NCBI GenBank assembly: GCA_013331315.1
Contig: DUGQ01000177.1
Coordinates: 1-6,229 of the forward strand
Length of the DNA stretch: 6,229 nucleotides
From: Thermoplasmata archaeon
GTDB taxonomy: Archaea > Thermoplasmatota > Thermoplasmata > UBA10834
Direction of reading: 5' to 3'
In this document: piece after piece, positions 1 through 6,229 of the stretch
Layout of the letters: each line of letters opens with the position of its first letter
Position numbering within the stretch: position 1 is the stretch's first letter
Made by a program: the position numbers and the translations under genes
Notes under the pieces: generated by a model
Told to the model about the DNA's origin: nothing
The model's input: only the letters and a program-made list of their open reading frames with translations
Database searches by the model: none

Positions 1-468
1 CTCGGGGTTCTTGGCGGGGTCGGCAGTATATACCCGGTCCACCGAGGTCGCGTTGACAAGCCTGTCCGCACGCACGCGCTCGGCAAGAATGGACGAGACG
101 GCGTCGGTCGTTATGCCTGGGCTCACGCCTCCCATGACGACGATCCTGTTGTGCTTCGCCGCGAGGACCGCCTCCTTGTAGTCTACGGGGGGTATGTGGT
201 TCGCGTGCTCACCGAGCGCCGCTATCAGCAGGCGCGCGTTGAGGCGCGTGACCTCTATCCCCATCTCGTCCAAGAAGCTCTCGGGGGCGCCGAACGAGCG
301 TGCCTCACGGATGTAGTACCTCGCGATCCTACCGCCGCCCGTCACGACGAAAAGCTTGGCCGACTCTGAGACCTCGAGCAACATCTCGGCGAGTTCCCGG
401 ATGTAGCTGGTGTTGTCCTCATCCCTCACGAGAACAGAGCCGCCGAGAGAGAGAACAACTGTGTCCAT
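1..468 (-). CDS. pyrH: UMP kinase, archaeal type (N-terminal 156 codons, partial)
   Basis: This enzyme of the amino-acid-kinase fold phosphorylates UMP to UDP with ATP in the cytoplasm, a step of pyrimidine nucleotide synthesis. I translated the minus strand from the ATG at 468; the frame stays open to the left edge. Visible are the N-terminal phosphate-binding segment SLGGS (residues 7-11), the glycine-rich VTGGGRIARYYI segment (42-53), the highly conserved DEMGIEVTRLNARLL stretch (67-81), GGVSPGITTDAV (113-124) and NATSVDRVYTADP (139-151). All of these are in the order expected for archaeal UMP kinase. Archaeal members are about 225 residues, so roughly 70 C-terminal residues lie outside the window. 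The start is chosen because the SLGGS strand must follow it within a few residues. A weak ribosome-site-like AGGTTGA lies 5 to 11 bases upstream of the ATG. The gene is transcribed divergently from the aRF1 gene. The kinase family is clear; UMP specificity comes from family resemblance. Confidence 0.93.
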   Translation of the reverse strand, partial: MDTVVLSLGGSVLVRDEDNTSYIRELAEMLLEVSESAKLFVVTGGGRIARYYIREARSFGAPESFLDEMGIEVTRLNARLLIAALGEHANHIPPVDYKEAVLAAKHNRIVVMGGVSPGITTDAVSSILAERVRADRLVNATSVDRVYTADPAKNPE

Positions 469-479
469 TGTAGTCAACC

Positions 480-487
480 TTTATAAT
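480..487 (+). promoter_or_regulatory. Archaeal TATA box for the aRF1-argS unit
   Basis: The sequence TTTATAAT is the only strongly AT-rich stretch in the 64-bp gap between pyrH and the aRF1 gene. Archaeal TATA boxes are centred about 26 bases before the transcription start, which puts initiation near 508-511 and gives a 5' leader of about 22-25 bases before the ATG at 533. The core TTATAA is palindromic and could in principle bind TBP either way. On the minus strand, however, it would start transcription inside pyrH codons, so it is assigned to the plus strand. No transcript data support this; it is a positional inference. Confidence 0.55.
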
Positions 488-499
488 GACGAACGCTCT

Positions 500-527
500 A
501 ACCAGTACAAAAGGCTTCGGACTGGTT
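500..527. repeat. 7-bp inverted repeat in the divergent promoter region
   Basis: AACCAGT (500-506) and ACTGGTT (521-527) are perfect reverse complements separated by 14 bases. The repeat begins 13 bases after the TATA box and ends 5 bases before the aRF1 ATG, so it surrounds the predicted transcription start of that gene. The predicted start falls inside the loop, so an RNA hairpin using both arms is unlikely. A protein-binding operator read on DNA fits better. The arms also flank the only weakly TATA-like stretch available to pyrH on the minus strand (TTTTGTAC, around 507-514). Chance occurrence is possible for arms of this length. Confidence 0.4.
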
Positions 528-532
528 CTGAG

Positions 533-1759
533 ATGACAGAGCTGACAGACCTTCAGAAATACGAGTTCCGAAGGAGCCTCGAAGAAGTGAACAAGCTCTC
601 GGGCCGGGGCACGGAACTCATATCACTCTACATTCCGTCGACTAGGCAGATATCGGACGTCGCCGCGTACCTGAGGAACGAGTACTCGCAGTCGTCCAAC
701 ATCAAGTCGGCTAGCACGCGCAAGAACGTCCAGGCGGCGATCTCCTCGATCCTGTCACGACTGAAGAACTTCAAGCAGCCGCCCGAGAACGGGCTCGTGT
801 TCTTCGTGGGACACACCTCCGTCGGGGCGGACCAGACGAGCATGGTCCAGTTCGTGCTCGAGCCGCCGGACCCTGTCCAGACGTTCATGTACCGGTGCGA
901 CTCCGCATTCTTCATCGAGCCGCTGCATGACATGCTCGAGAAGAAGGACAAGTACGGGCTGATCGTGATAGACCGGTCCGAGGCGACGATAGGTATGCTG
1001 ACGGGGAAGAGGATCGTGCCGTACAAGAACATGCAGTCACTGGTCCCGAGCAAGCACGGCAGGGGAGGGCAGTCGGCCCGCAGGTTCGAGCGGCTGATCG
1101 AGATAGCCGCGCACGAGTACTACAAGAAGGTCGCGGACGTCGTCAACGAGGCGTTCCTCGCGGACAAGGACATGAAGGGCGTGCTCGTCGGAGGGCCGGG
1201 CCCGACCAAGGAGTACTTCGTCAAGAGCGAGTACCTCCATTACGAGCTGCAGCAGAAGATAATCGACACGTTCGACACGGGGTACACGGACGAGTACGGC
1301 CTCAGGGAGCTCGTCGAGAAAGCGCGGGAGACCCTGCACAGCCTCGACCTGATGCGCGAGAAGGACCTGATGCAGAGGCTCCTGGAGGAGATTCGCAAGC
1401 CTGACGGTGGCCTGGCGGTCTACGGGGACGAGCAGGTGAGCAACGCGCTCCTGATAGGCGCCGTGGACACGCTGATACTCTCAGAGGACCTTCGCAAGAG
1501 GAAGTCCCACTTGTCGTGCCCTTCGTGCGGGGCCGCGAAGGACCTCTACTCGACCGAGGCCCCCAGCGAAGTGAAGTGCGACAAGTGCGACACTCCGTTG
1601 ACCGTCGAAGGGGTCGTGGACCTCGTCGAGGACTTCCACAAGATGGCGGACGCGAACAGCACCACGGTGCAGTTCATATCCGGCGAATCCGAGGAGGGTG
1701 AGATGCTCCTGAAGGCCTTCGGCGGTCTCGCCGGAATACTCAGGTTCAAGGTGAGCTGA
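533..1759 (+). CDS. prf1: Peptide chain release factor aRF1
   Basis: This class-1 release factor (408 aa) recognises all three stop codons in the ribosomal A site and triggers peptidyl-tRNA hydrolysis. Domain 1 carries NIKS (residues 56-59) and the YxCxxxF element YRCDSAF (120-126), both used in stop-codon reading. The catalytic GGQ lies at 178-180 in the usual GRGGQSARRFERL setting. The C-terminal part has two CxxC pairs (C329/C332 and C349/C352), consistent with the zinc-binding mini-domain of archaeal members. The length matches the family (about 410-420 aa). I chose the ATG at 533 because MTELTDLQKYEFRRSLEE matches the usual N-terminus. An in-frame ATG at 410 would add 41 unrelated residues, run over the pyrH start and lie upstream of the TATA box. 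No convincing Shine-Dalgarno precedes 533, so initiation may depend on the short leader. The stop codon overlaps the argS start. Confidence 0.96.
   Translation: MTELTDLQKYEFRRSLEEVNKLSGRGTELISLYIPSTRQISDVAAYLRNEYSQSSNIKSASTRKNVQAAISSILSRLKNFKQPPENGLVFFVGHTSVGADQTSMVQFVLEPPDPVQTFMYRCDSAFFIEPLHDMLEKKDKYGLIVIDRSEATIGMLTGKRIVPYKNMQSLVPSKHGRGGQSARRFERLIEIAAHEYYKKVADVVNEAFLADKDMKGVLVGGPGPTKEYFVKSEYLHYELQQKIIDTFDTGYTDEYGLRELVEKARETLHSLDLMREKDLMQRLLEEIRKPDGGLAVYGDEQVSNALLIGAVDTLILSEDLRKRKSHLSCPSCGAAKDLYSTEAPSEVKCDKCDTPLTVEGVVDLVEDFHKMADANSTTVQFISGESEEGEMLLKAFGGLAGILRFKVS
1749..1754 (+). promoter_or_regulatory. Ribosome binding site of argS
   Basis: AGGTGA, a good match to the archaeal anti-Shine-Dalgarno complement, lies inside the last codons of the aRF1 gene, four bases before the ATG at 1759. 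It supports the choice of this start and the TGATG stop/start overlap. Ribosomes finishing aRF1 would stop next to the argS initiation site, which favours translational coupling. Confidence 0.6.
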
Positions 1760-3495
1760 TGACGGCGCGAGACCCGTTCACCGCGTTCAGGTCCGAGGTC
1801 GAGGACGCCCTTCGAACAGCCCTGAAGAACCGGGGGGCAGAGGGCACCACGATCGTACTCGAGAGGCCGCCGGAGGGGATGGGGGACCTCGCGTTCCCGT
1901 GCTTCCCACTCGCGAAGACACTGAGAAAGGCGCCCAACGCGATATCGGAGGACATCGCCTCCGTGCTCGAGCCTTCGGGGATGATCGAGAAGGTGGACGC
2001 GAAGGGCGGGTACGTCAACTTCCATGTCAGACTCGACAGGTTAGCGGGGGATACCCTGGAGAAGGCGCTCTCGTTGAAGGAGCGGTACGGCTCGGGGGAG
2101 CCGAGAGACGAGAAGGTCCTGCTCGAGCACACGAGCGTCAACCCGACAGGGCCGATCCACATAGGCAGGGCGAGGAACCCGATCATCGGCGACACGCTCG
2201 CGAGGATCATGCGGCTGGCTGGCTACGACGTCACGACTGAGTTCTACGTCAACGACGTCGGCAGGCAGGTCGCGACCATGACCTGGGGCGTGAAGAACCT
2301 CGAGGTGGAGACTGCGGACCCCACCCAGAAGGACGACCACAGGTTCGTCGCGTATTACAGGGGGGCGAACGAGAGGGCCGACGCCGACCCGAAGGTGCTC
2401 GCCGAGATAGACGACTTGCTCTACAAGCTCGAGCACGGTGACGCCGAGACGGTGAGGCTCAATCGCGAGACGAGCGAGCTGGTCCTGAAGGGAATGCTGG
2501 ACAGCCTCCGACACATCAACATCGACGTCGACCAGTTCACCTGGGAGTCGAAGCTCGTCGAGGACGGGAGCGTCGACAAGGTGATCTCGAAACTGAAAGA
2601 GTCACAGTACTGCCACGAGGAGGAGGGCGCGAGCTACCTGGAGCTGGAATCGTTCGGCATCTCGGGGCGGGAGACCAAGTGGGTCTTCACGAGGTCGGAC
2701 GGGACCTCGCTGTACACCACGAGGGACCTGGCGTACCATCTCGACAAGTTCTCGCGTTCCGATGTCGCCATCAACATACTCGGCGAGGATCAGAAGCTCG
2801 GCATGCAGCAGCTCGCCGCGGCCCTTGCCATAATAGGCTCCGACAGGAAGCCGGAGACGGTCTTCTACGCGTTCGTCTCCCTCCCCGAGGGGCGCATGTC
2901 GACCAGGAAGGGGACCGTGGTAACCCTGGACGATCTCATAGAAGAGGCGGAGGAGAGGGCGTACCACGAGGTCAAGAAGCGTCGAACCGACCTATCGGAG
3001 GAGCGCATGCGCGAGATAGCGCGCGTGGTGGGCATGGGCGCGCTCAGGTACAACATCGCCCGGATACAGGCGGAGAAGCAGATAGTGTTCAAGTGGGAGG
3101 AGGCACTCAACTTCGAGGGCAGCAGCGCCCCGTTCGTCCAGTACGCCCACGCGAGGGCGTGCTCCATCCTGAGGAAGGCTGGAAGGACGGCGACGGCCTC
3201 ATCGGCCGCTTCCGCGGCCACGAAGCTGACGACCTATCACGAGCAGCAGCTGCTCAAGTTGGTCGCGATGCTGCCGAGCGTCGTCGAGCAGTGCGCCGAA
3301 GGGCGGAGGGCGCATCCACTCGCCTCGTACGCACAGGAGTTGGCCTCACAGTTCAACCAGTTCTACAGGTACGTCCCCGTCCTGAAGGCGGAGGGGGAGA
3401 CCCTGGAGGCCCGGCTCGCGCTTGTGGAGTCAGCCAAGTGGGCCTTGGGGAACGCGCTCAACTGCCTGGGCCTCGAGGCGCCAGAGGAGATGTGA
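1759..3495 (+). CDS. argS: Arginyl-tRNA synthetase
   Basis: This class I aminoacyl-tRNA synthetase (578 aa) charges tRNA-Arg with arginine in the cytoplasm. Residues 1-100 resemble the N-terminal ArgRS tRNA-binding domain (ERPPEGMGDLAFPCFPLAKTL and GGYVNFHV, the counterpart of the usual GFINF motif). The catalytic Rossmann domain begins with EHTSVNPTGPIHIGRARNPI (123-142), whose HIGH signature reads HIGR (134-137), followed by FYVNDVGRQ (162-170). The KMSKS-equivalent is MSTRKG (380-385), a normal ArgRS variant. QYAHAR (461-466) starts the C-terminal DALR anticodon-binding domain, which holds FNQFYRYVPVL (532-542) and closes with the family-typical LGLEAPEEM. The length is normal and the frame is intact. 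An Ala/Ser-rich low-complexity stretch occupies about 477-488. The gene overlaps the aRF1 stop by one base and probably shares its promoter. It ends immediately against the convergent lplA gene. Confidence 0.97.
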   Translation: MTARDPFTAFRSEVEDALRTALKNRGAEGTTIVLERPPEGMGDLAFPCFPLAKTLRKAPNAISEDIASVLEPSGMIEKVDAKGGYVNFHVRLDRLAGDTLEKALSLKERYGSGEPRDEKVLLEHTSVNPTGPIHIGRARNPIIGDTLARIMRLAGYDVTTEFYVNDVGRQVATMTWGVKNLEVETADPTQKDDHRFVAYYRGANERADADPKVLAEIDDLLYKLEHGDAETVRLNRETSELVLKGMLDSLRHINIDVDQFTWESKLVEDGSVDKVISKLKESQYCHEEEGASYLELESFGISGRETKWVFTRSDGTSLYTTRDLAYHLDKFSRSDVAINILGEDQKLGMQQLAAALAIIGSDRKPETVFYAFVSLPEGRMSTRKGTVVTLDDLIEEAEERAYHEVKKRRTDLSEERMREIARVVGMGALRYNIARIQAEKQIVFKWEEALNFEGSSAPFVQYAHARACSILRKAGRTATASSAASAATKLTTYHEQQLLKLVAMLPSVVEQCAEGRRAHPLASYAQELASQFNQFYRYVPVLKAEGETLEARLALVESAKWALGNALNCLGLEAPEEM

Positions 3496-4254
3496 TCAGA
3501 TCCTGCGGTTCCAATCGTCGCTCCCGTAGCGAGAGCTCACGAGCTCCGCGATCCTGTGCCTCTCGATCTCTGTCAGACTCCCTTTCTCGAACGAGATCCC
3601 GAACGACCGGGCGATCTCGTCCGTCACCGCCGCCTTGACCTCGTCCATGCTTGGCGGGTCGTCCAGAACGGCCGCGAGGTCCGTTATGCGCTCGGACGGG
3701 CGGACCGAGCCGCCCTTCAGGACCGCGTCCATAGCCTCTATGTCAGTGTCTATGAGCACGGTCCCGTGCTGAAGCACCGAGCCCCGGCTCCTTAACTGGG
3801 CCGACCCTGACACCTTCCTACCACCGATCTCGATGTCGTTGACCGGCCTGTGACGGGCGTCCGCGCCGAACCTGCCGAGGGCTCTGGCGATGGGCCCACA
3901 GACCGCCCCGAAGGACGCCTCACCCGAGCCTATCGCGGAGGCCGGCATCACCACGGCGTATATCATCTGCCCGGAATCGGTGAAGATCGTGCTGCCGCCG
4001 GAGCGCCTCCTGACGAGCCTCACGCCCCGCCTGGCGCACTCGTCCAGGTCGACGGCTTCGGAGACCCTCTGGAAGTAGCCTATGGATATGGTCGGCTCCG
4101 ACCGCGTGTAGAAGTGTAGGGTGTCCGGGACCACCCCCTCCGCGTGGGCCCCGAGGATGGCCTCGTCGGCCGCCGCGGACTCGGCCGTTGGAAGGGGTCC
4201 ACTGTCGACCAGACGCCACGCGTGCTCGCTCACGCAGGTATATACGAAAATCAT
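3496..4254 (-). CDS. lplA: Lipoate-protein ligase A, catalytic domain
   Basis: This 252-residue protein belongs to the BPL/LplA/LipB fold. It would activate lipoate with ATP and attach it to a lysine of a lipoyl domain (2-oxoacid dehydrogenase E2 or glycine-cleavage H protein). Motifs are in order: WRLVDSGPL near the N-terminus, the substrate loop RRRSGGSTIF (82-91), ND followed by GGRKVSGSAQ (139-153) with the ligand-binding lysine K147, and HGTVLI (163-168). The C-terminus YGSDDWNRRI is typical of the catalytic domain. The separate accessory domain that bacterial LplA carries at its C-terminus is absent. In Thermoplasma that part is a separate protein, LplB, which is not seen here. The start is uncertain: the ATG at 4254 is given, but a GTG at 4233 would begin MSEHAWRLVDSG, closer to usual family N-termini, and neither has a clear ribosome site. 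An octanoyltransferase or octanoate/lipoate amidotransferase of the same fold is an alternative. Co-transcription with the PKD gene 52 bases upstream is possible. Confidence 0.85.
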   Translation of the reverse strand: MIFVYTCVSEHAWRLVDSGPLPTAESAAADEAILGAHAEGVVPDTLHFYTRSEPTISIGYFQRVSEAVDLDECARRGVRLVRRRSGGSTIFTDSGQMIYAVVMPASAIGSGEASFGAVCGPIARALGRFGADARHRPVNDIEIGGRKVSGSAQLRSRGSVLQHGTVLIDTDIEAMDAVLKGGSVRPSERITDLAAVLDDPPSMDEVKAAVTDEIARSFGISFEKGSLTEIERHRIAELVSSRYGSDDWNRRI

Positions 4255-4306
4255 CGGTAAAGAGGTTTCCAGAAGGGGTTTGGCTTCGCAAGGAGCCGCG
4301 ATACGC

Positions 4307-6229
4307 TCATTCCTTCGGCTTCTCGGACTTGCTCTGCTTCTCGAGCCGGTCCTTCTCCCGCCTCTCGCGCTTCTCGAGCTTGGCGCGCTCCTTCATCTCG
4401 CGCTTCTGCGTCTTGGCCCGCTCCTTGTCCCGCTCCCTGCGGGGGCCCTTGCGCTCGTGCTTGGACCAGCGGCCCCTGAGGTACAGCAGGACCGGGATCA
4501 GCACGATCACGGCCAGTATGCCGCCCCAGAGGGCCCACTGCTTCCACGGGGCCTCCTTGACGACCAGCAGGTTGTCGGACTTCACGGTGTACGACTGTAC
4601 CACGAGCTGGTTCTCGCTCGTCACGTTCACCTTGATCTTGTAGGTGCCCATCGAGTCAGGGGTCCAGGGGAACCGGACCTGCACCTTTCCGCCGACCTCG
4701 ATCGTCGTGACGACCTGTGAGTTGTTCAGGAGCTGTGACCAGGCATCTATGAGCTCGTCGCTGTCCTCGCCGACGATGTAGAATCTGAGCACGACGTTCG
4801 ACGCCACAGCGCTTCCCTTGTTCGTCAGGTTGACGATTATGAGGCCCTGCTCGCCCTCGGTGAACTCCGCGGGCTCGTAGTACACGCTGTCGACCACGAC
4901 GTTCGGACGCGGGCTCGGGTTGATCTTCACCGAGCGCTTTATCATGCCGGTGTTGTTCGACGAGTCGGTGACGTTCAGCGTGACCGAGAAGGTGCCGACC
5001 TTCTGGTACACGTGCGTCACGTTCCACAGGCCAGTCCCGTTCAGCCACGAATCCTCGCCCATGCCGTCGCCGAAGTCCCACGAGAAGTACATGTCCTCCT
5101 TGTCGTCGAGGTTGTCGACTGTCGCGTTCGCGTCGAGCACAATCGTCTCGTTCTCGATCAGGGTCGAGCCATACGTTTCGTTCTTCACCAGGAACGAGAC
5201 GGTCGGGGCGTCAGAGTCGTTCACCCTGACGGTCACGGTCGTGTTCTTCCAGTGACCGACCACGTCCGTCACGTTGAGCACGACCTCGTATGTGCCCGCC
5301 TCGGCGAAGGCGTGGGAGACGTTCTTCTCGTCGTCCTCCCACTGCATCCGTCCCGACTCGTTCCCGTCGCCGTAGTAGAACTCGAAGAAGTCCAAGACCC
5401 CCAAGCCGTCGTCGGCGGTCACCGCGTCGTCCGAGGAGTAGGTCGCGTTGAACCATATCGCCTCGCCCTGGTCTATCTCGTAGGCGTCCGTCGTCTCGTT
5501 GATATCCCTCTCCTTGACGGTCACGACCGGGACGGGGTCCCTGTTGTCGCAGACGACCTCGATCTCGGTCCAGTTGACCAGGCCGACGGCGTCCGTGACG
5601 GTCAGGTTGACTGTCCGGCCCGCGGACGCGGTGGTGTAGTTGTGGGTGACGGTCACCTCGGACGTAGTCTCCGCCGCGGAGCCGTCGTCGAAGTCCCATG
5701 TGTACAGCAAGGGGTTGCCGTTGGGGTCGAGCGAGTCCATCGCCGTGAAGTTGACCTCGGCGTCCACCCTGACGATGTACTTCGTCACGTTGCCCCCGTC
5801 GTCGGTCACGGCGTACACGAGGCCTTCCTCGACCTCCATGCCCGCCCCGGCTGACGGGGTCTCGTACTTCTCGAACGCTAGCGAAACGGCCTCCGGGCCC
5901 CCGATGTACTCCTCGGGATCGACCACGAACGTCTCGTAGCCCGTGACAGCCACATGCGACCCGGTCACTCCGCTGCTGTTGTCCACGAGCTCGTAGCCCG
6001 CGGGCAGCTCGACGGAGAATGTCCTGTTGGCCGATGGGGTGTCATAGGCGGCGTAGAGCGTCGCCGTGTAGTCGTCAGCGCCGACGTCTATCTCGTCGAC
6101 TGACGAGTATGTGCATGAGTACGAGTACGGTACGGATGTGGTGTTGATCACCGAACCCGCCCCGAGAGTCAATGAGAACGAAGACAGCGTGCCAGCGGTG
6201 TAGAGCGTGTCGTTGACCACGAGCAGCCT
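4307..6229 (-). CDS. PKD/CARDB-domain surface protein with C-terminal membrane anchor (5' end missing)
   Basis: A large extracytoplasmic protein; 640 residues are visible and the frame is open through the right edge. A GTG at 6220 is internal rather than an evident start, and the signal peptide must lie beyond the window. Numbering from the first visible codon: residues 1-150 are beta-rich and unassigned. PKD-like domain 1 is about 153-228 (WDFDDG at 178-183, then VNLTVTD). Domain 2 is about 231-337 and degenerate, with FYYGDG (284-289) before AGTYEVVLNVTD. Domain 3 is about 341-437 (WDFGDG at 384-389, VGTFSVTLNVTD). A CARDB-like adhesion domain follows at about 442-555. One membrane helix (566-584) precedes a highly charged K/R/E tail (585-640). 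There are 26 N-x-S/T sequons, all before the helix, as expected for an N-glycosylated exterior. PKD and CARDB folds usually mediate binding or spacing at archaeal surfaces. The ligand is unknown, and no enzyme motif is visible. Confidence 0.85.
   Translation of the reverse strand, partial: RLLVVNDTLYTAGTLSSFSLTLGAGSVINTTSVPYSYSCTYSSVDEIDVGADDYTATLYAAYDTPSANRTFSVELPAGYELVDNSSGVTGSHVAVTGYETFVVDPEEYIGGPEAVSLAFEKYETPSAGAGMEVEEGLVYAVTDDGGNVTKYIVRVDAEVNFTAMDSLDPNGNPLLYTWDFDDGSAAETTSEVTVTHNYTTASAGRTVNLTVTDAVGLVNWTEIEVVCDNRDPVPVVTVKERDINETTDAYEIDQGEAIWFNATYSSDDAVTADDGLGVLDFFEFYYGDGNESGRMQWEDDEKNVSHAFAEAGTYEVVLNVTDVVGHWKNTTVTVRVNDSDAPTVSFLVKNETYGSTLIENETIVLDANATVDNLDDKEDMYFSWDFGDGMGEDSWLNGTGLWNVTHVYQKVGTFSVTLNVTDSSNNTGMIKRSVKINPSPRPNVVVDSVYYEPAEFTEGEQGLIIVNLTNKGSAVASNVVLRFYIVGEDSDELIDAWSQLLNNSQVVTTIEVGGKVQVRFPWTPDSMGTYKIKVNVTSENQLVVQSYTVKSDNLLVVKEAPWKQWALWGGILAVIVLIPVLLYLRGRWSKHERKGPRRERDKERAKTQKREMKERAKLEKRERREKDRLEKQSKSEKPKE

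Noticed and set aside
151..369. Small plus-strand open frame inside pyrH
   Set aside because: It is antisense to the conserved UMP kinase frame, with no start signal and no recognisable motif.
480..487. Same TATA element acting as the pyrH promoter
   Set aside because: Transcription would begin near 458, inside the pyrH reading frame before the essential SLGGS strand could be translated from another start.
410..532. In-frame upstream extension of aRF1 starting at the ATG at 410
   Set aside because: It overlaps the pyrH coding start, lies before the TATA box and adds 41 residues unlike any aRF1 N-terminus. The ATG at 533 begins at the conserved region.
3518..3532. 5-bp hairpin TCGCT-CCCGT-AGCGA downstream of argS as a terminator
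   Set aside because: It is not followed by a T-run, it lies in the lplA coding region, and archaeal termination does not depend on such hairpins.
3533..3546. Two GAGCTC copies two bases apart as a binding site
   Set aside because: They fall within conserved lplA C-terminal codons. Short GC-rich palindromes like these are common by chance here.
2679..3638. 319-codon open frame on the plus strand overlapping argS and the end of lplA
   Set aside because: It is Arg/Gly/Pro-rich and lies in an alternate frame of well-identified genes. Long spurious frames are expected in GC-rich sequence.
4282..4296. GGCT-N7-AGCC inverted repeat between the PKD gene and lplA as a terminator
   Set aside because: The stem is only 4 bp and has no T-rich tract after it. 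The 52-bp gap shows no convincing signal.
5012..5854. 280-codon plus-strand open frame antisense to the PKD gene
   Set aside because: Its composition (Val/Arg/Asp/His-rich, no domain) is that of a codon-bias shadow, whereas the minus frame has clear PKD motifs.

Overview
The window is ordinary archaeal chromosome. It is GC-rich and tightly packed, with five protein genes (two cut by the window edges) and no RNA genes, mobile elements or CRISPR arrays that I could see. The archaeal diagnosis rests on four things: an archaeal-type UMP kinase, a class-1 release factor of the aRF1/eRF1 type with NIKS and GGQ motifs, a TATA box in place of bacterial -35/-10 elements, and a secreted N-glycosylation-type PKD-domain protein with a C-terminal membrane anchor. 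An archaeal ArgRS, an LplA-type ligase without its accessory domain and a large PKD/CARDB surface protein together suggest a euryarchaeon, possibly of the Thermoplasmatota. That placement is inference and would need a tree.

Layout. Positions 1-468 (minus) hold the first 156 codons of pyrH, UMP kinase, which runs off the left edge. A 64-bp divergent intergenic region (469-532) carries a TATA box and a 7-bp inverted repeat. Positions 533-1759 (plus) encode aRF1, the translation termination factor. Its stop codon overlaps the start of argS (1759-3495, plus), encoding arginyl-tRNA synthetase, so the two form a translationally coupled protein-synthesis pair. The argS stop codon abuts the stop codon of lplA (3496-4254, minus), encoding a lipoate-protein ligase A catalytic domain, with no base between them. 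Upstream of lplA on the same strand, after a 52-bp gap, is a large gene (4307 to the right edge, minus). It encodes an extracellular protein of three PKD-like domains and a CARDB-like domain, followed by one membrane helix and a strongly charged cytoplasmic tail.

How the genes relate. aRF1 and ArgRS both serve translation and are probably co-expressed. pyrH supplies pyrimidine nucleotides and is divergent from them, so the short shared control region may link nucleotide supply and translation. lplA and the PKD gene share a strand but no evident function. I did not find a new biological system. The points most worth a second look are the divergent control region, the zero-gap convergent ends, the split-type LplA and the architecture of the PKD protein.
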